From: Mycobacterium sp.
Lineage (GTDB): Bacteria > Actinomycetota > Actinomycetes > Mycobacteriales > Mycobacteriaceae
Assembly: GCA_003987775.1 (NCBI GenBank)
Contig: RXJD01000050.1
Span: forward strand, 1-64,000
Length of the DNA: 64,000 bases
Direction: 5' to 3'
Positions 28,601 through 39,392 of the stretch are shown here, piece after piece (position 1 is the stretch's first letter; each line of letters begins with the position of its first letter). Below the pieces are notes generated by a model, which saw only the letters and a list, made by a program, of their open reading frames with translations, searched no databases and was not told the origin of the DNA. A program made the translations under genes and the position numbers.

Positions 28601-31600
28601 GCCGAAGCCGATGTTGTTGTCGCCGACATTGCCGAAGCCGATGTTGTTGTCGCCGACGTTGCCGAAGCCGATGTTGTTGTGCCCGACATTGGCCAGACCC
28701 AGGTTGAAGATCGACTCTCCGGGCGGCGGTATCTGGGTGAAGAATGCGCCGGCGAAGTTGGCGCCCACGTTGTAGATGCCGGAGAGGTTGGCCGGCGCCA
28801 CCGTGCCCGTGTTGACGATCCCCGAAATGGTGTCGCCCAGGTTCGACATGCCGGACAACAGCGTGCCGTAATTCTTGAAGCCCGAGACCGCGACACTGCC
28901 GAAGTTCTGGAAGCCGGAAATGTTGGCGCCGATGTTGCCGACACCGGAAACGGTGCCGCCGACGGCCGTGTTGAGAAAACCCGAGGCGTTGTCGGTGGTG
29001 TTGAAGAAGCCGGTATGCACCGGCAGATTGATGAGTGTCCAGTCGACGGGGCCGATGCTGGCCGTGGCGGGGATGGTGACTTTCGTCGTTCCGTCGAGTT
29101 TGCCGATCTGGAAGTTGACCGCGGGCCCGGTGATGATGACCTGCGGGATCTGCACCGCGTTGATCTTGCCCGTGGCGATCGGAAGTGGGCCGATGCTCAC
29201 TGACGCGCCGAAGTTGACATCCTCCAGCCGGATGCCGCTGAAGACGGTGTTGGTGAAGCCCGCCGTGATCGGGATGTTGATCGGCGCCTCGATGTCGACG
29301 TGCGCGGGGATCTGCGGGACATGAATGGCGTAGTGGGCGCCCCACAGACCCAACCGGTCGCCACGCCAGAGGAAGCCGTTGCTCTGGTCGCCGGTGGCGA
29401 AACCTCCGGTGTTGATGTCGCCGGAATTGCCCAGACCGGTGTTGTAGTTGCCGCTGTTGTACAGGCCCGTGTTGAAGTCACCCCGGTTGCCGATTCCGGT
29501 GTTGGTGTCTCCGAAGTTGAACAGCCCGGTGTTGTGGTTGCCGATATTGGCGATGCCGGTGTTGACCACGCCGGTGTTGAACAGCCCGGTGTTGATGCTG
29601 CCGGCATTTCCGATACCGGTGTTGAAGTTGCCGCTGTTGCCGATGCCCCAGTTGCCGTTGCCGGTGTTGCCGATGCCGACGTTGTTGGTGCCGGAGTTGC
29701 CGAAGCCGATGTTGCCGACCCCGGAGTTGAGGCCTCCGAAGCCCTGTTGGTTGTCGCCGGTGAGGCCGATACCGATGTTGTTGTTGCCGGTGTTGCCGAA
29801 GCCGATGTTGAAGTCGCCGGTGTTGCCGAAGCCGAAGTTGCGGCTGCCGAGGTTGCCGAAGCCGAAGTTGTAGTTGCCGTCGGTCAGCCCGGCACCGGCG
29901 TTGCCGAATCCGAAGTTACCGTCGCCGATGTTGCCACTGCCGAAGTTCAGGCCGCCGATGTTGCCGAAGCCGAAGTTCGAGTTGCCCCAGTTGCCGCTGC
30001 CGATGTTGAGGCTGCCGACGTTGCCGCCGCCGAAGTTGTTGGCGCCGAAGTTGTTCAGGCCGACGTTGAAGGCCGGTCCAGTCGGGGTGTTGAAGAGTCC
30101 GCTCATGTCGAGGCCGGAGTTGAACAGGCCGGAAACGTTCCCGGGATTGACCAGGCCGGCCAGGCTGGTGTTGTAGAAGCCGGACACACTGTTGCCCAGG
30201 TTCGCCCAGCCCGACACCAGCGACCCGTAGTTCTGGAAGCCTGACACGCCCAGTGCCGCGACGCCGCTGTTCCAGATGCCCGACATGCTGCCGCCGATGT
30301 TCCCGATACCCGAGGAGCCGCCGGCGCCGGAGTGGAAGAAACCCGACGACGGGTTGCCGGTCGTGTTGCCGATGCCGGAGGCCGCCGGGATGTCGAGGAA
30401 GGTGATCGTGCGGCTTTCCAGGGCGCCTTTGATCGTGATGGGGATGCTGGTCGTCGGTCCGCCGATGGAAAGGGTGACCAGGGGAGCCGTGATCGACGAG
30501 CCGCCGAGGTTGACCGGTCCGAAGTAGAAGAGCCCTTGCGGCGCGACGAACGGCACCGGCAGGTAGAACGTCTTGGGAAAAACGGTTCCGGCCACGGTTA
30601 CCGGAATCACCATGCCGCCGAGGGTCATCGGCATATTCACCGGAATGACCATCGACATGTCGACCGGGATGTAGGGCGTGGTGTAGGAGAGGTTCACCGC
30701 GATCTGGCCGGCGTTGTTGCCGCTCTGGGAGAAGCCGTTGTTGAAATTGCCGGTGTTGAGCAGGCCGGTGTTGACATCGCCGATGTTGAAGAAGCCGGTG
30801 TTGATGTTGCCCGGGTTGACGCTGCCGGTGTTGGTGTTGCCGACGTTGAAGTCACCGGTGTTGGTGTGGCCGATGTTGAAGGAGCCGGTGTTGTAACTCC
30901 CGGGGTTGAACAGACCGGAGTTGACGTTGCCGGCATTTCCCCAGCCGGTGTTGTACAGGCCGGTGTTGCCGATGCCGGTGTTGCCGGTACCGGGGTTCTC
31001 GGCGCCCCAGTTGCCGACGCCGGCGTTGAAGAACCCGGCGTTCGCGGTGCCCGAGTTCCCGATGCCGACGTTGCCGGATCCCGAGTTGAACAGGCCGACG
31101 TTGTTGCTGCCGGAATTGAACAGGCCCAGGTTGCCCACGCCGGAGTTCAGGGCGCCGATGCCGTACTGGTTGTCGCCGCTGAGACCGATCCCGAAGCTGT
31201 TGTTGCCGGTATTGCCGAATCCGACATTATTGCTGCCGGTGTTGGCGAAGCCCTGGTTGGAATTACCGGCGTTGCCGAAGCCGATATTGAAGCTGCCGAG
31301 GTTACTCAGCCCGTAGTTGAAATTGCCGAAGTTGCCGGAGCCGATATTGGAGAGACCGATATTGTAATTACCGAAGTTCTGGTTGCCGACGTTACCGCCA
31401 CCCCAGTTGAAGCTGCCGAGGTTGCCAAAGCCGCGGTTTTCGCTGCCGAGGTTGGCGAAACCGACGTTGGAGTCGCCGAGGTTTCCGTTGCCGTAGTTGC
31501 TGTTTCCGACGTTGCCGAAACCCCAGTTGCTGCGCCCGACGTTGGCAAAGCCGTAGTTGGTGCCCGCGGACGGCCCGCCGAAGAAGCCGGAAATATTGTT

Positions 31601-33175
31601 GCCGTTGTTGAAGCCGCCCGAGATGAATGCCGGCGTCGCGAAGTCTAGAAAGCTCGAGTTGTTCAGGCCGGATACGGTGTTGCCCTTGTTGAGAATGCCC
31701 GAGATGAAGGTGCCGGTGTTGGCGATACCGGATGCCCCGACAGCGCCTTCCGAGCTGTTGAAGATGCCGGAGTTGTTGGCACCGGAGTTGAAGATCCCGG
31801 ATGCGGCGCCGTCGCCGCTGTTGAAGAACCCGGACGACGGGGTGGTCGTGGAGTTGAAGAAACCCGGACCGTTGGTCAGGAAGTGGCCCTGATTATCACC
31901 ACGCCACAGGAACCCGTTGTCGTAATTGCCGGTGTTGAAAGCGCCGGTGTTGACGTTGCCCGGGTTGAAGAAACCGGTGTTGTAATTGCCGTCATTGAAG
32001 AAGCCGGTGTTGTAACGGCCCAGATTGAAGCCGCCGGTATTGCTGTTGCCCGGGTTGAAGAAGCCGGTGTTGTAGTTGCCGCTGTTGCTCCATCCGGTAT
32101 TGGCGATTCCGGTGTTGAAGATGCCGGTGTTGGCCTCTCCGGAGTTTCCGATTCCGGTGTTGAAGCTGGTACCGGAGTTGCCGATGCCGAAGTTGCCGGT
32201 GCCGGAGTTTCCGATGCCGAAGTTATTGGTGCCCGAGTTGAACAGACCGACATTGCCGGTGCCCGAGTTCAGGCCGCCGTATCCCGATAACGCGTTCCCG
32301 AAGAGCCCGATGCCCTGGTTTCCGTTGCCGGTGTTGCCGAAGCCGATGTTGTTGTTGCCGGTGTTGCCGATGCCGATATTGCCGCTGCCGGTGTTGCCGA
32401 ATCCGATGTTGTTGAATGCAGCGGTCAAACCCGGCCCGACATTGCCGAAGCCGAAGTTCCCGGTGCCGAGGTTCCCGCTGCCGATGTTGCTGTTGCCGAT
32501 GTTCCCGGAACCGAAATTAAGGTCACCGATGTTGCCATTGCCGATATTGCCTTCACCGATATTGGCGAGGCCGACATTGCGGAAGGTTCGGCCGGCGGCC
32601 GCCGAGATCGCGTCCAGAAGCGGCACCGAGGCGGCCGGCGACGCACCGAGCAGGTCCTGCAAACCGGTCGGGAAGGGATTCAATCCGGCAGCTGCCGACG
32701 CGACACCGGTGTAGTAGTTGAACATCGCGGTCACGTCCTGAGCCCACATCTGCTCATAGACGGCCTCGGCCGCCGCGATTGCCGGTGCGTTCTGGCCCAG
32801 GATGTTGGACAGGACCAGCGAGACGAACTGGTTGCGATTGGCCGAGATGATGAGCGGATTGACGGTCGCCGACACAGCCGCTTCGAATGCGGCTGCGGCA
32901 ACCCGGGCCTGGGCCCCGGCCTGTTCGGCCTGGGTGGCGGCGCTGCTCAGCCAGCCAAGGTAGGGGGCCGCCGCGCTTGCCATGGCCATCGCTGATGCGC
33001 CCTGCCACGACGACCCCACCAGCCCCGACGTGAGCGAGGAAAAAGAGGACGCGGCCATGCCCAGTTCGGCGGCCAAGGCATCCCACGCCGTCGCGGCACG
33101 CAGGATCGGATCCAGCCCGGCCCCGAAGAGCAGTCGTGCCGAATTGATCTCGGGGGGCAGTACCGCGAAACTCAT
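22670..33175 (-). CDS. Giant PPE-MPTR protein (about 3501 residues)
   Basis: The N-terminus MSFAVLPPEINSARLLFGAG is a PPE domain (residues 1 to about 180) with SSWQG at 55-59, so type VII (ESX) secretion and an outer-membrane or surface site are expected. ATG 33175 is favoured over the GTG one codon upstream because GGGA is 6 bases away. The rest is NxGxGNxG pentapeptide repeats (MPTR). These are broken at seven places, about every 1.2-1.7 kb; six breaks hold a beta-rich, hydrophobic insert of 110-135 residues. The inserts lie at about residues 819-929, 1262-1392, 1739-1862, 2201-2319, 2772-2906 and 3262-3395. It occupies the place of M. tuberculosis PPE8 (Rv0355c) beside hspR. No PE partner gene lies upstream. 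Role unknown. Confidence 0.93.
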   Translation of the reverse strand: MSFAVLPPEINSARLLFGAGLDPILRAATAWDALAAELGMAASSFSSLTSGLVGSSWQGASAMAMASAAAPYLGWLSSAATQAEQAGAQARVAAAAFEAAVSATVNPLIISANRNQFVSLVLSNILGQNAPAIAAAEAVYEQMWAQDVTAMFNYYTGVASAAAGLNPFPTGLQDLLGASPAASVPLLDAISAAAGRTFRNVGLANIGEGNIGNGNIGDLNFGSGNIGNSNIGSGNLGTGNFGFGNVGPGLTAAFNNIGFGNTGSGNIGIGNTGNNNIGFGNTGNGNQGIGLFGNALSGYGGLNSGTGNVGLFNSGTNNFGIGNSGTGNFGIGNSGTSFNTGIGNSGEANTGIFNTGIANTGWSNSGNYNTGFFNPGNSNTGGFNLGRYNTGFFNDGNYNTGFFNPGNVNTGAFNTGNYDNGFLWRGDNQGHFLTNGPGFFNSTTTPSSGFFNSGDGAASGIFNSGANNSGIFNSSEGAVGASGIANTGTFISGILNKGNTVSGLNNSSFLDFATPAFISGGFNNGNNISGFFGGPSAGTNYGFANVGRSNWGFGNVGNSNYGNGNLGDSNVGFANLGSENRGFGNLGSFNWGGGNVGNQNFGNYNIGLSNIGSGNFGNFNYGLSNLGSFNIGFGNAGNSNQGFANTGSNNVGFGNTGNNSFGIGLSGDNQYGIGALNSGVGNLGLFNSGSNNVGLFNSGSGNVGIGNSGTANAGFFNAGVGNWGAENPGTGNTGIGNTGLYNTGWGNAGNVNSGLFNPGSYNTGSFNIGHTNTGDFNVGNTNTGSVNPGNINTGFFNIGDVNTGLLNTGNFNNGFSQSGNNAGQIAVNLSYTTPYIPVDMSMVIPVNMPMTLGGMVIPVTVAGTVFPKTFYLPVPFVAPQGLFYFGPVNLGGSSITAPLVTLSIGGPTTSIPITIKGALESRTITFLDIPAASGIGNTTGNPSSGFFHSGAGGSSGIGNIGGSMSGIWNSGVAALGVSGFQNYGSLVSGWANLGNSVSGFYNTSLAGLVNPGNVSGLFNSGLDMSGLFNTPTGPAFNVGLNNFGANNFGGGNVGSLNIGSGNWGNSNFGFGNIGGLNFGSGNIGDGNFGFGNAGAGLTDGNYNFGFGNLGSRNFGFGNTGDFNIGFGNTGNNNIGIGLTGDNQQGFGGLNSGVGNIGFGNSGTNNVGIGNTGNGNWGIGNSGNFNTGIGNAGSINTGLFNTGVVNTGIANIGNHNTGLFNFGDTNTGIGNRGDFNTGLYNSGNYNTGLGNSGDINTGGFATGDQSNGFLWRGDRLGLWGAHYAIHVPQIPAHVDIEAPINIPITAGFTNTVFSGIRLEDVNFGASVSIGPLPIATGKINAVQIPQVIITGPAVNFQIGKLDGTTKVTIPATASIGPVDWTLINLPVHTGFFNTTDNASGFLNTAVGGTVSGVGNIGANISGFQNFGSVAVSGFKNYGTLLSGMSNLGDTISGIVNTGTVAPANLSGIYNVGANFAGAFFTQIPPPGESIFNLGLANVGHNNIGFGNVGDNNIGFGNVGDNNIGFGNRGVANLGFGNLGDGNVGLANFGNLNSGWSNLGNSNAGFANAGNVNQGFGNAGNTNTGLANTGDGNVGIGFTGNGQQGFGGWNSGTGNTGLFNSGTNNTGFFNSGSDNNGIGNTGTGNWGIGNSGHLNTGLFNPGELNTGFFNTGLLNTGIGNTGIGNSGNFNAGNFNTFSFNTANYNTGWANTGDYNTGLGNAGSVNTGAFNVGSFNNGMFWRGDYQGLWGYSSSTSIPDTAIPLNFRVPVNVDIPITGTLGILTVQGFTIPAVDVTTTFFEFISVNAVHVNPIPIPNIRIGLPAITVNIGTSAGPIIDVQGNGGLLPIKIPWIDIPLRPGVMNLTTSPSSGFFNTGNGVSSGFGNFGGNVSGFFNTTAGTSGISGYKNFGDFLSGVSNFGHTVSGAFNTGLTNPANISGIENIGHDIAGLFNNNPVTNIGFANLGLQNIGAGNLGNGNVGFGNVGNGNFGLGNVGDGNVFNGNLGNGNTGSGNLGNLNIGLGNLGIGNQGFGNNGNFNIGFGNTGNNNIGIGLSGNGQQGFGGWNSGSGNIGLFNSGSNNVGFFNSGTGNVGVGNSGTANIGLGNAGIGNYGLWNPGTGNTGIANAGTFNTGLFNTGTTNTGIANPGDYNTGSFNTGNFNTGDFNQGNFNTGSFNTGDFNTGFGNSGNVNTGLLNGGNYSNGILWRADYQGLWGTHQEFSIPEFPVLNLDINIPIYLPIKVDLGALLLNGFTFPRLTINAIGITNFNIGPIQIPSVGGTLPKINVDIGKPDGSTVIPIQIRSHLGPIRIVFLDIPATPGFGNTTATPSSGFFNSGTGTVSGFGNLGASVSGWWNGTSTMVSGIQNFGNMSSGFANLGHTVSGIYNTSTAGMATPANLSGLYNIGTDVAGLFRSPTDTIFNLGLADLGKLNLGSGNIGDFNLGSGNLGSHNFGFGNLGDANFGFGNIGAGNLGFGNAGPALTEALNNIGFGNTGNGNFGIGNTGDGNFGFGNTGNNNIGIGLSGNNQIGFGPLNFGADNTGLFNVGIGNSGLANAGNFNQGWANTGNNNIGLFNTGDNNIGIGLTGNGQSGFGSLMSGAGNTGFFNSGHGNTGMFNSGSGNTGYFNSGTGNTGIGNMGIGGVGIGLSGNNQVGIGGTNSGSFNIGLFNSGTGNVGFGNSGTGNWGIGNTGTNNTGIGNSGTFNTGLFNTGNFNTGLANPGNYNTGLFNIGNFNTGMSNTGHFNTGYANPGDYNTGLASSGKFGTGGFMTGTANNGFFWRDDMQGLMSANYTIVVERVNAVLTVDAPLHIPITGTITNVNVPAITIPRFDARGSLDLGIFKGTVIAPFGPITIHGGDINAPSNTPITINFGTQPAINIDIGSPDPNNPTIIHLLGLGGGGPAYLPLIDMKPTPGFLNATTGFSSGFLNWGTGNASGLLNFGNNSGIYNVATGVIGNSGLQNFGSMQSGFSNLGNTLSGWLNTGGGIPANISGAQNFGVDLAGFFRDGVSQTTFSLGVANNGFYNLGNANLGAYNLGNANIGTFNLGGANIGNLNIGWGNIGDQNFGPANIGFGNVGFGNSGLGSLPAVQNLGFGNTGTLNIGFGNTGTNNIGFGNTGDGNIGIGLVGNGQVGFGGWNSGSGNVGLFNSGTNNVGFFNSGEGNWGIGNSGHFNTGIGNTGQVNSGFFNTGLVNTGFGNSGNFNTGIANSGNVNTGSFNPGNYNTGGFNPGNYNTGWINNGDSNTGIGNYGDFNTGGFNGGNYNNGFFWRGDYQGLGGFHYETTIPQIPYDYSIAGDIEIPISGTINAVTQDLFTIAKFDIPISLEITICIIYIPFVGCVLSGTLPAIPITTQQLGGWTIDPSVLNPETPLVFNFSNPLSMAGNGGLGPFTFGFGYQQAPGFFNSGPVPSSGFFNSGGGGASGFFNVADGAVSGIGNAVKQVSGALNAGGVDLSGFQNFGTLESGWANLGNFLSGFYNTSVLDTLTQAFVSGVGNVGKELAGIFGESP

Positions 33176-33295
33176 CACCCGTCCCTATCCGACACAGGAC
33201 CGCCACCGATGTGGCGAAGGCAGATGACTATTCAACAGCTGTCGGACAAGAATGTCCGATTGATTCTGAAAAAAATTCAGAGAAGTTTCGCACCG

Positions 33296-34186
33296 TCAGA
33301 CGCGGATGGAAAATACGGCACTTACCGCCTCGCGGGAGCCGGCTTTTCGATAGCCGCCCCGGCGTAATGCGTCCGTCGGGGCGGCCATCGGCTCGAAGCA
33401 GATCACGTCCTCACCCGGGGGCGCGAAGATCTGCGCCGCGGTGTAGCCCTGCTCGAAGCACACCTCCATGCGGCGAGCGCCGGCACTCACCGCGAAGACG
33501 GCGCCCTCGCCGACGCTGTCGTAGGCGTCGTCGAACGTGTCAGTGCCAAGTCGTTGCGAGCGGGCGGGTTGCGCGACGGCCTCGCCGGTGGGCAGTCCGC
33601 GGTCGTCCAGAGACAGGTGGCGCAGCGGCGGCGTCTCGATCACCCACTCGGCGCGGTCGGTGTTCGGCAGCTGGAGGTACGGGTGGTAGCCGAAGCACAA
33701 TGGGACGGCGCGATCACCCGTCGGAGTCACGGTGGTGCGCAGGGTCAGAGTCCGCTCGGCCAGTCCCACCGTCACGGTGAGCACGTGGGGATAAGGGAAG
33801 CTGGCCAGCAGTCGCTCGTCGGCGCCGAAATCCAGCTCCGCGCTGAGTTCACTGGCCGACTCGGATGTCACGCGCCACCCCGGGTACGCGGCCAGCACGC
33901 CGTGGATGGGCAACCCCGCCGGGTCTGCTCGCACCCCGTGCTCACCGGGCCGCAGCGTCACCGTCACGCCCTCGGCCTCATATGTATTGGCGCTCAACCG
34001 GTTTGCCCACGGATACAGCACCGGAATGCCCATCGTCTTGCCGTTCTCGAGATATGCCTCGAGCCCCCTCCGCTGGCCGAGCAACTCCACGCCCGCATCG
34101 GTCAGCGAGGTGCCGATCATTCCCGCACTGGGCACGAACCGGGCCTCGACCGATGACGACGGGTCGCGCAGCGTGACGACGTGCAC
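33296..34186 (-). CDS. Aldose 1-epimerase (galactose mutarotase-like) family protein
   Basis: The 296-residue beta-sandwich enzyme is of the mutarotase superfamily. The sugar-binding motif PWANRL is at residues 59-64, followed by His95 in IHGVL, the catalytic-type His168 in GYHPYL and Glu265 in CFEPMAAP, the general base position. It probably interconverts anomers of a hexose or hexose phosphate; the exact sugar is not evident. GTG 34186 is selected because AGGAGG lies just upstream and the preceding in-frame sequence overlaps the neighbouring gene. It is 17 bases after the flavohaemoprotein-like gene on the same strand, so the two are probably co-transcribed. Confidence 0.85.
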   Translation of the reverse strand: MHVVTLRDPSSSVEARFVPSAGMIGTSLTDAGVELLGQRRGLEAYLENGKTMGIPVLYPWANRLSANTYEAEGVTVTLRPGEHGVRADPAGLPIHGVLAAYPGWRVTSESASELSAELDFGADERLLASFPYPHVLTVTVGLAERTLTLRTTVTPTGDRAVPLCFGYHPYLQLPNTDRAEWVIETPPLRHLSLDDRGLPTGEAVAQPARSQRLGTDTFDDAYDSVGEGAVFAVSAGARRMEVCFEQGYTAAQIFAPPGEDVICFEPMAAPTDALRRGGYRKAGSREAVSAVFSIRV

Positions 34187-34203
34187 CGGATCCTCCTGAG
34201 GAA

Positions 34204-35364
34204 CTATCGCGACAGTGGGTCGTGCTGAATGTTGCGCGCCGGAGCACCTTTGGCGATGAGCGCGGCCTTGGTTGCGCGGACCATCCCGGGGCCGCCGCAG
34301 ATCAGGATCTGCCGGTCGCCCCAGGCGCCGTACCTGGTGACCACCTCCGGCAGCCGGCCCGTCTGGCGTACGTGCAGCCCCCGGGGCGGCGACACGTCGG
34401 GGTAGTCGGCCGCCCAAGCCGGGTCGTTGTTGTACTCCGATACCGGTGAGACGGACAGCCACGGGTTGTGCGCCGCCACCTGCCACAGCGTGCGCAGGTC
34501 GTAGAGCTCGCAGCGGTAGCGCGCACCGAAGAACAGATGCACCCTCGGGTTCACTCCGAAGCGGCTGAGGTCCATGATCAGCGTTCGCAACGGAGCCAGG
34601 CCGGTGCTGCCGGCGACCATCAGCACGTCCCCGTCGTCGCGGTCGACATGCAGGCCGCCGTGCGGGCCGGACAGCCGCCACCGGTCGCCGGGCCGCGTCT
34701 CGCCGACGATCGCGTTGCTCACCAGGCCGCCGGGCACGATGCGGACGTGGAACTCGATGCCACCGCCCGGGTCGGCGGGGATGGCGGGGGACAGATAGCG
34801 CCAGCGGCGCGGACATTGCGGAACCTGCACATTGACGTACTGCCCGGGGTGGTAGTGCAGCGGACGGTCCATATGTAGCCGGACGACGGCCAGGTCGCGG
34901 GATACCCGGTGGTGTTCGATGACGGTGCCGTCCAGCCAGGCGGGCGCGTCGTCGGAGTCGGCGGCACCGCTCATCACCCCGGCGAACAGGTTGAGGGACT
35001 GGTCAGCGGCCTCTTGGACCGCGCCGGTCCAGGCGCTGCCCAGGTGGCCGCGCAGGCTGGAGTACAACGCCCGGCGCAGCGTCTCGTAGTGGGCCGGCAG
35101 GACACCGTACTTGCGGTGATCGCGGCCCAGCTGGGCCAGGAAGGCCACCGGCTCGTCGGCCCGCTGGGCAACGAGCTCGCCGTACAGCCAGTGCATCGCC
35201 TGGGCGAAAGCGGCACGCTGGCCGCTCATTTCGGGTGGGAACAGGTCGCGCACCGAATTGTCCAGGGCAAACCACTGGGTGTAGAAGCGGTGCACCAGTC
35301 CGGTGTCGTCGGGGCTGAAGGCGTCGCGCAACACCTGTAACGCTTCCCGGTCCTCGAGCCCCAC
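34204..35364 (-). CDS. Flavohaemoprotein-type globin-FAD/NAD reductase (Rv0385-like)
   Basis: The 386-residue protein has an N-terminal globin-like domain (about 1-140: [23 protein letters not shown] ...). A ferredoxin-reductase-like FAD domain follows with RWRYLSP, then an NAD(P) domain with [10 protein letters not shown] and [10 protein letters not shown]. The layout is that of flavohaemoglobins, which oxidise NO or act as reductases; M. tuberculosis Rv0385 (390 aa) is the matching gene. GTG 35364 gives the right length; a long upstream open stretch would run into the clpB promoter. A TAGAAT hexamer (35378-35373, minus strand) places transcription start almost at the GTG. It is divergent from clpB over 136 bases. 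Confidence 0.85.
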   Translation of the reverse strand: MGLEDREALQVLRDAFSPDDTGLVHRFYTQWFALDNSVRDLFPPEMSGQRAAFAQAMHWLYGELVAQRADEPVAFLAQLGRDHRKYGVLPAHYETLRRALYSSLRGHLGSAWTGAVQEAADQSLNLFAGVMSGAADSDDAPAWLDGTVIEHHRVSRDLAVVRLHMDRPLHYHPGQYVNVQVPQCPRRWRYLSPAIPADPGGGIEFHVRIVPGGLVSNAIVGETRPGDRWRLSGPHGGLHVDRDDGDVLMVAGSTGLAPLRTLIMDLSRFGVNPRVHLFFGARYRCELYDLRTLWQVAAHNPWLSVSPVSEYNNDPAWAADYPDVSPPRGLHVRQTGRLPEVVTRYGAWGDRQILICGGPGMVRATKAALIAKGAPARNIQHDPLSR

Positions 35365-35421
35365 GGACGCCGATTCTAGGCGCGTGCCCGGCCCTCGCGC
35401 GGATCCGGGAAAAAAGTTAGA

Positions 35422-35442
35422 GTTGAGCGGAACAGACTCAAC
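35422..35442 (+). promoter_or_regulatory. HAIR box (HspR operator) of clpB
   Basis: GTTGAGC-N7-ACTCAAC matches 11 of the 14 HAIR positions. It overlaps the -35 element of the SigH-type promoter at 35429-35434, so HspR would directly exclude polymerase. Confidence 0.75.
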
Positions 35443-35454
35443 CTTGACGGCGTT
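35429..35454 (+). promoter_or_regulatory. SigH/SigE-type promoter of clpB
   Basis: GGAACA (35429-35434), 16 bases, then CGTT (35451-35454): same hexamer, spacer length and -10 as the dnaK promoter in this window. It lies about 47 bases before the clpB start codon. Confidence 0.65.
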
Positions 35455-35500
35455 GGAGTACGCGAGAAGATTTTTACCTACGCATAAGAACGGAGGGGTC

Positions 35501-38047
<2,547 letters not shown>

Positions 38048-38052
38048 TACCG

Positions 38053-38883
38053 CTAATCAGTCCGTCGGGGCCGGTTGCCCAGCTCGAATTCTCGGGTCTG
38101 GGCGCCGGCTTCGATGACTGTCTGCAGCAGTTCGCGCGCCGCCGGCTCGGCCAGGGTTTGGCGGAACAGCTGGTCCTCGACCCGCAGGCCGGTAGCGAAG
38201 TCGCCGCCCGCGGCACCCGCAGCATCAACGGCGCGCTTGGCCGCGGCGATGGCCGTCACCGGAGCCGACGCGATGCGCCGGGCCAGCTTGTCGACGAACC
38301 GCCGCAGCTGATCGGGGGGCAGCGCCCGGTCGACGTAACCCCAGGCTTCGGCTGTCGCCGCGTCGACGTCCATGCCGCCGAGAATCACTTCCAGCGCCCG
38401 CCCGCGGCCGATCAACCGGGGCAGGCGTTGGGTGCCGCCGCCGCCCGGGATGATCCCGAGCGCGACTTCCGGCTGACCGAAGACCGCTCTGCCGAGCGCG
38501 GCATAGCGCATGTCGAACGCCGCCGCCCATTCGCTGCCGCCACCGCGGCAGATGCCCTCGATGACGGCGATGGTGGCTTTCGGCACGGTCCGGAAGCTCT
38601 CCATCGCGGCGTGGAACGGGCTGAGCTCGTCGTGCAGCCCGATGTCCTCGACCGGCAGGTCAAGGATCATGCCGACGTCTGCGTGCGCGATGAAGAACTC
38701 GGGATCGGCCGAGTCGACCACCAGCACCCGCACCTCGTCGTCGGCCGCCACCTCGCCGGTGAGACGAATGATCTCGTGCATCAACTCGACGTCGAGCAGA
38801 TTGATCGGTGGATTGTCGATGGTGGCCCGGCAGATGCCGCCTGCGCTGGCGACTCGGATGAGCCGGTAGTTCTGGTAAGTCAT
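38053..38883 (-). CDS. Enoyl-CoA hydratase/isomerase family protein
   Basis: The 276-residue crotonase has the oxyanion segment EFFIAHADVGMI, the second GICRGGGSEWAAAFDMRYA, and QPEVALGIIPGGGGTQRLPR around the active-site Glu. ATG 38883 gives a normal family start (MTYQNYRLIRV). The C-terminal domain is complete. It may act in fatty-acid or ring-degradation beta-oxidation; the substrate is not evident. It is 17 bases downstream of the DsrE-family gene on the same strand and probably co-transcribed with it. It converges with clpB, with 5 bases between stops. Confidence 0.85.
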   Translation of the reverse strand: MTYQNYRLIRVASAGGICRATIDNPPINLLDVELMHEIIRLTGEVAADDEVRVLVVDSADPEFFIAHADVGMILDLPVEDIGLHDELSPFHAAMESFRTVPKATIAVIEGICRGGGSEWAAAFDMRYAALGRAVFGQPEVALGIIPGGGGTQRLPRLIGRGRALEVILGGMDVDAATAEAWGYVDRALPPDQLRRFVDKLARRIASAPVTAIAAAKRAVDAAGAAGGDFATGLRVEDQLFRQTLAEPAARELLQTVIEAGAQTREFELGNRPRRTD

Positions 38884-38900
38884 GCTCCCCCCTGAGCCCT

Positions 38901-39338
38901 TTACGCCTCGGTGATTTTCACAAACCCCTGTTGCACCAGCTGGGTGAGCCGTGCCATCGCGTTGCGGTTGACCTTGATGCCGGGAATCAGATCGGCGTTG
39001 CCCCAGCCCATGGCCCGGGCGGTGGCGCCGCACAGTTCGACCTGCGCGCCCTCGGCGATCAGCCCTTCGATGACCGCCTTGTACGGATTGCCGGTCGCGA
39101 CGTGCCGATTCGTGTTGTAGGTCTGGTCGTCCAGGGTGACGTGGCCCGCGTTCGTGTGGAACACCACGACCACGTCTGGTTTCACGTTCCATGCCGCGGC
39201 ATCGGCGATGACGATGCCGGCGTGGAACAGCACGGCCGGCATATCGCCCTCGAACGTCAGCGAGGCCACGCTGAACACCACCTTCACCTTGTCGAGTTCG
39301 ACCGGGACGTCGATGTGCAGCGATTCGGAACCGGACAC
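38901..39338 (-). CDS. DsrE-family protein
   Basis: The 145-residue protein starts with beta-strand VKVVFSVASLTFEGDMPAVLFHAGIVIADAAAW and continues DVVVVFHTNAGHVTLDDQTYN, GLIAEGAQVELCGATARAMGW. The single late Cys in LCG sits at the position of the DsrE/YchN-type active or sulfur-carrying Cys. DsrE-like proteins take part in sulfur relay or have unknown roles. It lies immediately upstream of a crotonase gene; what joins the two is not known. No membrane segment is present. Confidence 0.75.
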   Translation of the reverse strand: MSGSESLHIDVPVELDKVKVVFSVASLTFEGDMPAVLFHAGIVIADAAAWNVKPDVVVVFHTNAGHVTLDDQTYNTNRHVATGNPYKAVIEGLIAEGAQVELCGATARAMGWGNADLIPGIKVNRNAMARLTQLVQQGFVKITEA

Positions 39339-39392
39339 GCAGTTCTCCTCTCCTGGGCTTCCTATGATCTACCCGCCTCGCCGATATCTTGG

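Noticed and set aside
22670-33175. Possible CRISPR-like or IS-derived direct repeats
   Set aside because: The repeats are in-frame NxGxGNxG codons of one intact PPE gene; there are no spacers, and no cas gene or transposase nearby.
34187-34816. 210-codon N-terminal extension of the epimerase
   Set aside because: Lies wholly within the flavohaemoprotein-like gene in another frame; AGGAGG before 34186 marks the real start.
35303-35500. 66-codon N-terminal extension of clpB
   Set aside because: Covers the HAIR box and SigH-type promoter; the GTG at 35501 gives the exact family length and start.
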